DNA from: JAFGPJ01 sp964612465
Lineage (GTDB): Bacteria > Planctomycetota > Phycisphaerae > Sedimentisphaerales > Anaerobacaceae
Length of the DNA: 42,243 bases
Direction of reading: 5' to 3'
Assembly: GCA_964612465.1 (NCBI GenBank)
Contig: CAZTDF010000010.1
Coordinates: forward strand, 1-42,243
Below are positions 31,915 through 39,238 of this stretch, one piece after another; within the stretch, counting starts at the first letter, position 1; each line of letters begins with the position of its first letter. The notes under the pieces were generated by a model. That model was not told where the DNA came from and searched no databases. It was given only the letters and a program-made list of their open reading frames with translations. A program made the translations under genes and the position numbers.

Positions 31915-31945
31915 TCTCTATTAGAATTTTTTTACAGGTTTTTCT

Positions 31946-33196
31946 ATGATAAATATCAGCAAATTATATTGTGACCAGGTTACCCCGGGTGATTGGCTTC
32001 GCTATGGGGCCAGGGGCTCGGGCGAGCGTGAAGGTGAAATCGTCCCTAAGAAAGCATCCGAGAGACGCCCTATCGTCGTATGGAACATTACCAGGTCGTG
32101 TAATCTCAAGTGCGTTCATTGCTATAATGACAGCGGAGTCTTAAAAGCCGACGATGAGCTATCGACGGATGAGGCCAAAACCGTATTGGATGATCTTGTA
32201 CAGTTCGGAGTTCCATCTGTGTTATTTTCCGGCGGTGAGCCTCTGACACGTCCCGATCTGTTTGAATTGATCGGATACGCAGTCGAGCGCGACGTACGGA
32301 CGGTCATTTCAACAAATGGAACTCTCATAACAACCGATATGGCGAAAAAAATAAAGCAGCATGGAGTTTCATACGTAGGCATCAGTCTTGACGGCATAGG
32401 CGAAATCAACGACAAGTTCAGGGGCGTAGACGGTGCTTTTGACAGGGCCGTACAAGGCATAAAGAACTGCCAGGATGCCGATGTGCGGATCGGTCTTAGA
32501 TTGACTCTGACGAAGAAAAATGTCCAGGATTTGGAAAGCTTGTTTGGTTTTTTCGAAGCAAAGAATATTGAGAGGGCCTGCTTTTACCATTTTGTCCCAA
32601 GCGGTAGAGGAGGGAGCATGGCAAGTGAAGATCTCACTCATGCTCAAAGCAGAGAGGCCGTAGATACAATAGCAAAAAAGACAAGACAATATAAACAAGC
32701 AGGCAAAACTACCGATATATTGACGGTCGATAACCATGTCGATGGCGTATATCTTTATCTGAAATTAAAGCAAGAGGATCCCACACGCGCAGACGAAGTC
32801 TGGAAGCTATTGACCTGGAACGGGGGCGGTATGTACAGCAGCGGAATTGGAATAGGCTGTATCGATTTTCATGGGAAGGTGCATCCGGACCAGTTCTGGT
32901 GGCATTATGACCTCGGTGATGTACGTCAAAAGCCTTTTAGCCAGATTTGGACCGACACGAGTGATCCCCTGCTGAGAGGTTTGAAAGAACGCCGCCGGCA
33001 TATTAAGGGAAGATGCAGACTCTGTAAGTTTTTTGACGGTTGCGGCGGAAGTTTACGGGTCCGGGCAGATTTACATTTTGGCGATGCATGGGCTCCAGAC
33101 CCAGGATGTTATTTAACAGATCATGAAATCGGTCTGGATGAGGAAAAACAGACGGAATTGGAACGTAGCGGCGAGATTTTTCAAATGCCTGATTAG
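31946..33196 (+). CDS. ahbC: AhbC-type radical SAM enzyme (didecarboxysiroheme deacetylase)
   Basis: The 416-residue protein has the CxxxCxxC cluster at Cys52, Cys56 and Cys59 (SCNLKCVHCY), FSGGEPLTRPDLFEL and STNGTLIT, and the family-typical ACFYHFVPSGRGG and DQFWWHYDLGDVR. The N-terminal MINISKLYC...TPGDWLRYG is typical of the NirJ/AhbC family. A C-terminal SPASM-like cluster (CRLCKFFDGCGG and the following Cys) binds the second iron-sulfur centre. AhbC removes two acetate side chains from 12,18-didecarboxysiroheme to give Fe-coproporphyrin III. It differs from NirJ of heme d1 synthesis mainly in context: no cytochrome cd1 genes are near. It ends convergent with cobA-hemD. Confidence 0.88.
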   Translation: MINISKLYCDQVTPGDWLRYGARGSGEREGEIVPKKASERRPIVVWNITRSCNLKCVHCYNDSGVLKADDELSTDEAKTVLDDLVQFGVPSVLFSGGEPLTRPDLFELIGYAVERDVRTVISTNGTLITTDMAKKIKQHGVSYVGISLDGIGEINDKFRGVDGAFDRAVQGIKNCQDADVRIGLRLTLTKKNVQDLESLFGFFEAKNIERACFYHFVPSGRGGSMASEDLTHAQSREAVDTIAKKTRQYKQAGKTTDILTVDNHVDGVYLYLKLKQEDPTRADEVWKLLTWNGGGMYSSGIGIGCIDFHGKVHPDQFWWHYDLGDVRQKPFSQIWTDTSDPLLRGLKERRRHIKGRCRLCKFFDGCGGSLRVRADLHFGDAWAPDPGCYLTDHEIGLDEEKQTELERSGEIFQMPD

Positions 33197-33361
33197 TTTT
33201 CGCATATCTGCTCTGAGGAAGGATTGCCACAAAACAAGTCAAAGAGATACTTGAGGAAACAACAGTCGCTTCTGCCGCGTAGAGCCATCTCGAGCATCGC
33301 TTCCTGAGCCTGCCGGAATCACTGGCCGGCTCAAATGATAACCGCAACTCTTCTGCTGCGG

Positions 33362-34753
33362 TCAATGAACCGGACGGGGTATAATCTCAGCACTAATGCC
33401 ATGTTTTTTAGCTTCCGCCTGTGTTGGCAGGCCAAGACAATAGGCTTCGACGCGCGGCGGCACTTTGCCGAATTTCTTCACAAATGCTCGCACAGAAGAA
33501 CCGCTTGTAAAGAGTATTTTATCGATATGTTCAAAATCGACATCCGCAGGCTCAACTTCAACAGTCATATATGCAGAAACTTCCGCTACCTCTGCGCCCA
33601 TCGCGGCGAGTCCCTCGGGCAATTCACGAGAGGCAACTTTCGCCCGCGGTAGAAGCACTCGTTTGCCTTTCATGTCCAGGCTTGCAAACCTTTCGAGGAG
33701 GCCGGCACTCGACTCATTATCCGGAACAAGGTCAGCTAAAATTCCAAAACCGGCAAGCTCTCCGGCAGTCGTCTCACCAATAGCAGCAATCCTCGCAGAG
33801 GCCAGCGACCTGGTATCAGAGCCCAGCAGTCGCAGGCGTTCAAAGAAAAATCTCGCACTGTGAGCGCTTGTAAATATCAGCCAATCAAATGTTTCCAGCC
33901 GTTGTAATATTTCATCGAAGTGTGAGTAATCTTCCAGTCCCACACATTTTACTATCGGCCGATGTACTATAGTGCCGAGGTGTGTATATTTTTCCGGGTG
34001 TGTGCCGAGGACAAGCACTTTCGGCTTTTTGTCGAACCAATTTAATTTTTCCTGAAGCTCCACAACCTTGCCGACAATGAAAATAGCGGGAGTACGTAAA
34101 TTGGCTTCCTGGACCTTCTGGATAAAGTTTTTCAGGATTCCTGCAATTACTCTTTGATTATAGCAGGTGCCGTTTTCAACGGCGGCGATCCTCGTTTGCT
34201 CAGGCCAGCCTGCTTTGAGCAACGCATCTATGATCTTTGGAATGTTAGCTACACCCATAAGAAAGACAGTCGTACCCGCATTGGGTATCTCGATTTCTTT
34301 GCCTTCTTTACGATGCCCGGTTACTATAGCGAGGTTTGGGGTGAAGTCCCGGTGTGTCGGCGGGATTCCAGCATAAGATGGAGCGGCCAGCGCGCTGGTG
34401 ATACCGGGGACAACTTCAAAATCTACTCCCGCCTCGGCACAAGCTTCGACTTCCTCGCCGCCCCGGCCGAAGACATAAGGATCGCCCCCCTTGAGCCGAA
34501 CAACAATCTTATTATCGCCGGCCTTTTCTATCAAAAGCGCATTTATCTTCTCCTGAGACATCGTGTGCCGGCTGGCAAATTTGCCAACAGATATAATTTC
34601 GGCATCCGCCCTGGCAAGTTGGAGCAATTCGAGCGGAATAAGATGATCGTGAAGAATTACATCAGCCTGGCGGATAAGCTTATAACCCTTCAATGTTATC
34701 AACTCGAAATCACCAGGTCCTGAACCGACGAGATAGACTTTTCCCTTTGACAT
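33362..34753 (-). CDS. cobA-hemD: fused uroporphyrinogen-III C-methyltransferase / synthase (CobA-HemD)
   Basis: The 463-residue protein joins two activities. Residues 1 to about 245 are SUMT: VYLVGSGPGDFELITLKGY, VILHDHLIPLELL, VVRLKGGDPYVFGRGGEEVE and GITSALAAPSYAGIPPTHRD. It makes precorrin-2 from uroporphyrinogen III with SAM. Residues about 250-463 are the HemD uroporphyrinogen-III synthase domain (KPKVLVLGTHPEK, FDWLIFTSAHSARFFFERL, FTSGSSVRAFVKKF). Thus one protein makes and methylates uroporphyrinogen III and directs tetrapyrrole flux to siroheme. It is convergent with ahbC and divergent from the second decarboxylase subunit gene; the divergent region carries a candidate Fur-type operator. 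Confidence 0.95.
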   Translation of the reverse strand: MSKGKVYLVGSGPGDFELITLKGYKLIRQADVILHDHLIPLELLQLARADAEIISVGKFASRHTMSQEKINALLIEKAGDNKIVVRLKGGDPYVFGRGGEEVEACAEAGVDFEVVPGITSALAAPSYAGIPPTHRDFTPNLAIVTGHRKEGKEIEIPNAGTTVFLMGVANIPKIIDALLKAGWPEQTRIAAVENGTCYNQRVIAGILKNFIQKVQEANLRTPAIFIVGKVVELQEKLNWFDKKPKVLVLGTHPEKYTHLGTIVHRPIVKCVGLEDYSHFDEILQRLETFDWLIFTSAHSARFFFERLRLLGSDTRSLASARIAAIGETTAGELAGFGILADLVPDNESSAGLLERFASLDMKGKRVLLPRAKVASRELPEGLAAMGAEVAEVSAYMTVEVEPADVDFEHIDKILFTSGSSVRAFVKKFGKVPPRVEAYCLGLPTQAEAKKHGISAEIIPRPVH

Positions 34754-34807
34754 TCTTATCCTGAATTGGAAGCATTATATTATAGAAGAAAGTTAAGTTT
34801 TTTTAGC

Positions 34808-34825
34808 ATTCTCATAAATGAGAAT
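34808..34825. promoter_or_regulatory. candidate Fur-family operator
   Basis: ATTCTCAT AA ATGAGAAT is a perfect 8+8 inverted repeat, 55 nt upstream of the cobA-hemD ATG and about 190 nt upstream of the second decarboxylase gene. Its TGAGAAT half-sites resemble those of Fur/Irr-type metal regulators, and a partial further half-site (GAGAATAATTGTC) overlaps its right side. Iron or heme control of this pathway would make sense, but no regulator gene is in the window. Confidence 0.5.
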
Positions 34826-35011
34826 AATTGTCCTGTAAATTATTTCTGAATAGAGGATAGGCAACCTCCATTGATCTTTACCTTGACTTTTCGGCGGCTT
34901 TTCTTTATGCTCTTTCTATATAATCATATGATAGACAATGGTCAAGCGTAAACATGGAATTGGCCAAAAGAGTGAGAGTGAAATTATCTGTCATACGTTA
35001 AAAAAAGCGTT

Positions 35012-35467
35012 ATGGACAAAGTCGACAGCCAAATACTACAAGAGCTTCAATATGATTTTCCTCTGAGCGAGAGACCTTATGAGGTTATCGCCGAGAGATT
35101 GAAGATTTCTAAAAAGGAAATTTGGAACAGGATCCAAATGATGCTCGATAAAGGAATGATTCGCCGTATGGGGGCCAGTTTCGATTCAAATAAACTTGGC
35201 TTTCGCAGTACATTGGCTGCTGTGAGTGTTGCCCCCGAAATGGTGGACCTTGCTGCTGAAATAATAGGCCGGTTTTATGAAGTAACCCACAGTTATCTAC
35301 GTAAAGATGTTTTCAATATTTGGTTTACGTTAATCGCAGTCGATAACAATAGGATAGAGAACATTCTTGAGCAAATTCGTAAGTCTTTATCTCTTGAACG
35401 GTCGAAGGTCCTTAATTTGCCCATGAAACGGCTTTTTAAGCTCGATGCCCGTTTTCGCGTTTCCTGA
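35012..35467 (+). CDS. ahbA: siroheme decarboxylase subunit (Lrp/AsnC-like; probably AhbA)
   Basis: The 151-residue protein has an N-terminal winged helix (about 3-56; DSQILQELQYDFPLSERPYE, KGMIRRMGASFDSNKLGF) and a C-terminal domain with the motif VTHSYLRKDVFNIWFTLIA at about 92-110, characteristic of the other siroheme decarboxylase subunit. Together with the WPYNLYTM-type subunit encoded at 28098-28607 it should form the heterodimer. It is separated from its partner by the rest of the cluster. Alpha/beta naming is tentative. The ATG at 35012 lacks a strong ribosome binding site. A candidate -35 TTGACT lies at 34883-34888, and a TATAAT at 34919-34924, but they are not correctly spaced to each other. 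Confidence 0.87.
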   Translation: MDKVDSQILQELQYDFPLSERPYEVIAERLKISKKEIWNRIQMMLDKGMIRRMGASFDSNKLGFRSTLAAVSVAPEMVDLAAEIIGRFYEVTHSYLRKDVFNIWFTLIAVDNNRIENILEQIRKSLSLERSKVLNLPMKRLFKLDARFRVS

Positions 35468-36046
35468 TAATCGTGATTACCGGGAAACAATTACACAGAA
35501 TATTATATCCACAACATTTGAATGGCATTTCTTTGGACTGCTTCAAAGTGTTGTTTAGCGGCAGCCTCGCTACCCTTACAAGTTCTCGCAAATGGGGATT
35601 TAATGTCTTTTTAGGGTTCATCCGATTAACGCGTAGGTTGAGCTATGCATTTATCGAATGAATCTCAATCTTTACACAATTCTAATGATTTTGAGCGTCA
35701 CCTTATTCGAGAAAGTGTCTATGTTATAAGTACTTATGGAAGCCAGCCACAAAACTGATAACGCTGATTATTGTAACTAATTGATGTTATTCGACTTATA
35801 ACCGAACAGTAGTGACAATCGGTATTATTTCAAATCTACAGTCTCCAGCTAAAACTCACCTAAAAACATGAACAAATTTCCCTTGTTTTTCCTTCTTTTC
35901 TATGCTAAAATAATTTATTCGAGCTTAGTTTGGAGGAATATCGGACATGTGAAGCTGGGTGCTTTACTCAATATGTTTAGAATACCCGCGAAGGCTTAAC
36001 GTTTAAAGTTTCCGAATGTCAAATTAAAAAAGAAAGGAAAATTAAG
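35468..36046. other. intergenic leader region of the CBM9/LamG protein
   Basis: 579 nt with no gene I can support; a 62-codon plus frame at 35473-35661 has no motif. The region holds a candidate promoter at 35883-35911 and, near its end, an AAAGGA ribosome binding site before the ATG at 36047. Confidence 0.5.
35883..35911 (+). promoter_or_regulatory. candidate sigma70-type promoter
   Basis: TTGTTT at 35883-35888 and TAAAAT at 35906-35911 are 17 bp apart. Transcription would start near 35918 and give a leader of about 130 nt before the ATG at 36047. Confidence 0.4.
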
Positions 36047-38809
36047 ATGAAAAGGTTATGTGTTTTTGTGTTGTTGATGTGTTTTGTGGATAGTAGTGCT
36101 TTTGCCTCTAATGATTTCAACAATGGTAATGTAGGAAATTGGTCAGAGGCCGACCTTTGGAGTGCTGGATATGTTCCAACTGGTGAAGAAGAGGTCAAGA
36201 TCAGGAATGAGGGAACAATTTGCACCTTAAATATCAATACCGGAGACTGGGGTGCAGGTCAAAGGCTCAGAGTATACGAGGACGCAACTTTGATCATTGA
36301 AGAAGGAGCAGAATTACTCGGCGCCGGCTGGATGCGTGTTGGCGCCGGCAACGCCGGCTATGTGGAACAGACAGGTGGGCTTTTGCGCGTGACAGCCGGT
36401 AAAGATAGCGCTAAGCTTGGCATTGGGGATGGTGAAGGTTCGGACGGCCACTATACAATAAGCGGCGGAACCATCACATATCTCGACAATGAGGAAAAAC
36501 CAGGAGGGCAGTTAATTATAGGAGCCCGCGGCGGCCAGGGAATTTTAACCATAATCGGCACCGGAGCTTCTATTCAGATGGATAGTCTGATTGTCGGAGA
36601 TCGTGCCGGAGCTTCCGGAACTCTCGAGTTCCAGGTCGACGCCGCTGGTGTAAGTCCGATCAGCCTCGACGATAGTGCTTCTATTGATCCTGAGGGTGAT
36701 GAAACAATGGCAGTTCTGCTTGTGAGTGCAATTGATGAACCTCCAATGGCTGATATTTTGTTGGTGGATCAACCGGATGATGCAAACAGTGCAAATGTCT
36801 TTGACACGGTAAATGGTGACCCCGCACCGGAAGGTGCATCCGTGGTTCTGAGTGTTGAGGGAGGTAATTATTACTACAACCTGACCTATGTTGGTGGTGC
36901 GGGTAATGATATTGTGCTTACTTTTGACAGCGTTGTAGAGATCGATATGGAAATCGGCTTTGCCACGCAGCCTCCTGTGCTTGACGGCCAGGTCGATCAA
37001 ACCTGGGCGGGCGCATCAACGCAGTATTTCGTCCCTCTGGATGATCCTGCCAATGGCTCCGGTAGCTGGATGGCGTTGTATGATGCGGAAAATCTCTATG
37101 TTCTCGTGGACATTACCGACGACAGTCTGCAAAATGATTCGGCCGATTCCTGGCTGGACGACAGTGTGGAGGTATATTTCGACGGTGGAAACACCAAGCT
37201 AACAACCGCGCTGGCAGGAGACGACCACCAGTATACGTTTGGGTGGACAGCGGACGACATACAGGGAAACAACATTGCTGGATATACCGAAGGTATCGAA
37301 CAAGCTCAGGCAACCACCGATACCGGATGGCGTATCGAGATAAAGATGCCCTGGCTGTCGATTCAGGGAGCAGCGCCCATGGCTGGTGACTTGATCGGTA
37401 TTGACTGTTACTACAATGACGACGACGATGGCGGTGATTCGCGTGAAAATAAGATGCTCGGATTTTCCGCCGTAGAAGGCTGGAATGATGCCTCTCAGTG
37501 GGGTACGGCCATATTAGCAGCCGAACCGAAGCCGGTTGATCCCGGCAGTGATGGTCTGGTAGCGTACTACGCACTTGATAACGATGCGAATGACAGTTCC
37601 GGCAACGGTCTCGATGGAACTATTATTGGCGATCCCAATTTTGTCGAAGGTGCGGTTGGCATGGGTTTGCAGCTCGATGGTGTGGATGACTATGTTGACT
37701 TCGGCAATGACCCAATCTTTGACATGACCGGTGAGGTTACACTTGCATTATGGGTGAACACGCAAGATATTGGCACTAGCGAGAATAATCCATGGCTGGG
37801 CAAAGGCGACACATCTTATATGATAAAAGGTCATAGAGAGGGTAATCAGATCGAGTTCTTTATCTATGATGGTGGGTGGGTAACGGCTCATGCCGATGTT
37901 GGCGCAGAGTTTAATGGTGAATGGCACCACGCGGCAGGAGTCTTTGATGGAGAAAAGCTGATTATTTACGTCGATGGTGAAGTAGGCGTTAGTGTAGACT
38001 ATGAGGGTGCTGGCATCGTGCCCAATACTTACAATGTCACGATAGGATCAAACAGCCAGGCAAGTGGTCGTTTCTCAGAAAGCATCCTTGATGAAGCCAT
38101 GATCTACAACAAGGCATTGTCTCAAGGTGAGATTCGTTACCTCGCCGGATTCCGGCCGCCGATAGATCCGGTTCACTCGTACACTTTCCAGGATGGTACG
38201 GGCAATGACAGCGTCGGTAAAGCCGATGGTGTATTGGTGGGCGATGCGGCGATAGTCGATGGCTCACTCGTGGTTGATGGTGACGGCGACTGGATGGAAA
38301 TGCCCGGCGATGTGATTGCTATTAACACATATTCTGCGGTGACTCTGGAACTCTGGTCGTCTCAGTCGGTTGACAATGCGTTTAGCATGACAGCATCTTT
38401 TGGCGGTACATGGGACAACGGAATGGGTAAGGATTACATCTGTATTTGCACTGGCCGTGGAGATCAGATGAACAGAGGATCGATTGCAACTACTCCCGAT
38501 GAAGTTAATCCCTGGGAAGATGAAGTTGGCGTAAGCAGCCCAGAACTTAATGATGGTATCGAACATCATTATGTATTAACCATTACGGATACAGAGCTGG
38601 CCTACTACGTAGACGGCGTTTTGATCGGTACGGCACCGTTGGGTGATACTACAATCAGCGGCTTGAGCAACGATTTTGTTTATCTTGGCAAGGGAATTTA
38701 CGGTGTAGATCCAACAATGAATTGTTCGATCAATGAGTTTAATATCTACGACGCAGCTATGAGTGAGGAACAGATCGCAGACAACTACGTCGCAGGTCCG
38801 ACCAAATAG
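36047..38809 (+). CDS. exported CBM9 and LamG domain protein
   Basis: The 920-residue protein begins with a signal peptide (MKRLCVFVLLMCFVDSSAFA). Residues about 25-190 are beta-helical repeats of the GxLxIxGxGxS kind (NVGNWSEADLWSAGYVP, GYVEQTGGLLRV, GHYTISGGTITYL). A CBM9-like domain spans about 300-500 (PVLDGQVDQTWAGAS, DSWLDDSVEVYFDGG, GWRIEIKMPWLSI). Two LamG/concanavalin-like domains follow, about 501-704 (GLVAYYALDNDANDSSGNGL, DGVDDYVDFG, DEAMIYNKALS) and about 705-920 (HSYTFQDGTGNDSVG, YVDGVLIG). No PEP-CTERM or dockerin is seen. The layout points to an extracellular polysaccharide-binding protein. An AAAGGA ribosome binding site supports the start. Confidence 0.88.
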   Translation: MKRLCVFVLLMCFVDSSAFASNDFNNGNVGNWSEADLWSAGYVPTGEEEVKIRNEGTICTLNINTGDWGAGQRLRVYEDATLIIEEGAELLGAGWMRVGAGNAGYVEQTGGLLRVTAGKDSAKLGIGDGEGSDGHYTISGGTITYLDNEEKPGGQLIIGARGGQGILTIIGTGASIQMDSLIVGDRAGASGTLEFQVDAAGVSPISLDDSASIDPEGDETMAVLLVSAIDEPPMADILLVDQPDDANSANVFDTVNGDPAPEGASVVLSVEGGNYYYNLTYVGGAGNDIVLTFDSVVEIDMEIGFATQPPVLDGQVDQTWAGASTQYFVPLDDPANGSGSWMALYDAENLYVLVDITDDSLQNDSADSWLDDSVEVYFDGGNTKLTTALAGDDHQYTFGWTADDIQGNNIAGYTEGIEQAQATTDTGWRIEIKMPWLSIQGAAPMAGDLIGIDCYYNDDDDGGDSRENKMLGFSAVEGWNDASQWGTAILAAEPKPVDPGSDGLVAYYALDNDANDSSGNGLDGTIIGDPNFVEGAVGMGLQLDGVDDYVDFGNDPIFDMTGEVTLALWVNTQDIGTSENNPWLGKGDTSYMIKGHREGNQIEFFIYDGGWVTAHADVGAEFNGEWHHAAGVFDGEKLIIYVDGEVGVSVDYEGAGIVPNTYNVTIGSNSQASGRFSESILDEAMIYNKALSQGEIRYLAGFRPPIDPVHSYTFQDGTGNDSVGKADGVLVGDAAIVDGSLVVDGDGDWMEMPGDVIAINTYSAVTLELWSSQSVDNAFSMTASFGGTWDNGMGKDYICICTGRGDQMNRGSIATTPDEVNPWEDEVGVSSPELNDGIEHHYVLTITDTELAYYVDGVLIGTAPLGDTTISGLSNDFVYLGKGIYGVDPTMNCSINEFNIYDAAMSEEQIADNYVAGPTK

Positions 38810-38880
38810 GTGAGCTGACTGAGGCGGAGTTTTGCTAAAGGGCTATGCTTTGTTGGACTACTGTTGAGACAAATGAATTG

Positions 38881-38930
38881 GAGCCAGTTTGGGGCCTATA
38901 CCGGACAATTCGGTATAGGCCCAACGGCTC
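38881..38930 (+). terminator. long stable hairpin after the CBM9/LamG gene (terminator or mRNA stabiliser)
   Basis: The inner stem GGGCCTATACCG (38892-38903) and CGGTATAGGCCC (38911-38922) is a perfect 12 bp around a 7-nt loop. The outer pairs GTT/AAC and GAGCC/GGCTC extend it to about 20 bp with small bulges. It starts 71 nt after the stop of the CBM9/LamG gene. No U-tract follows, so it may protect the mRNA 3' end instead of terminating transcription alone. Confidence 0.6.
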
Positions 38931-39107
38931 ACTCAAGAGTTGAAGACTTGGTGCTAATTGAAGGAGATGTGTATTTCAATATAGGTAAAGTACAACTCTT
39001 GATTCTTTAGATTCTTATTAAAAGAGGTATAAGATATAGAAATATTTGTTTAATTTCCTTTGTGCTGGTTCCGGGTACGACTGTACAGGCTTTTGGTCTA
39101 TTAACGT

Positions 39108-39137
39108 TTGACAAAAAAGAGTTGACATCAGTATTCT
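39108..39137 (+). promoter_or_regulatory. candidate promoter of the LamG/dockerin gene
   Basis: TTGACA at 39108-39113 and TATTCT at 39132-39137 are 18 bp apart. A second TTGACA at 39122-39127 lacks a good -10. The leader would be about 95 nt to the GTG at 39239. Confidence 0.4.
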
Positions 39138-39238
39138 CCCTCAATACGGCCACGTACGCGGTTACCAAAGGCTATTGCCCGCCGGACGCGTGGGCATGAT
39201 ATACATTATTAACCGAACATTTTTGGAGCAGGTGTATT

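Larger units (their letters stand above)
38810..39238. other. intergenic region between the two large exported-protein genes
   Basis: 429 nt with a strong hairpin (38881-38930), a promoter candidate (39108-39137) and a start-less signal-peptide-like frame (about 39040-39200). I see no complete gene. Confidence 0.5.

Noticed and set aside
31946..33196. NirJ of heme d1 synthesis
   Set aside because: No nirS or other heme d1 genes are present; the DQFWWHYDLGDVR and SGRGG motifs and context with ahbD fit AhbC.
35473..35661. 62-codon plus-strand frame after the second decarboxylase gene
   Set aside because: No motif or ribosome binding site.
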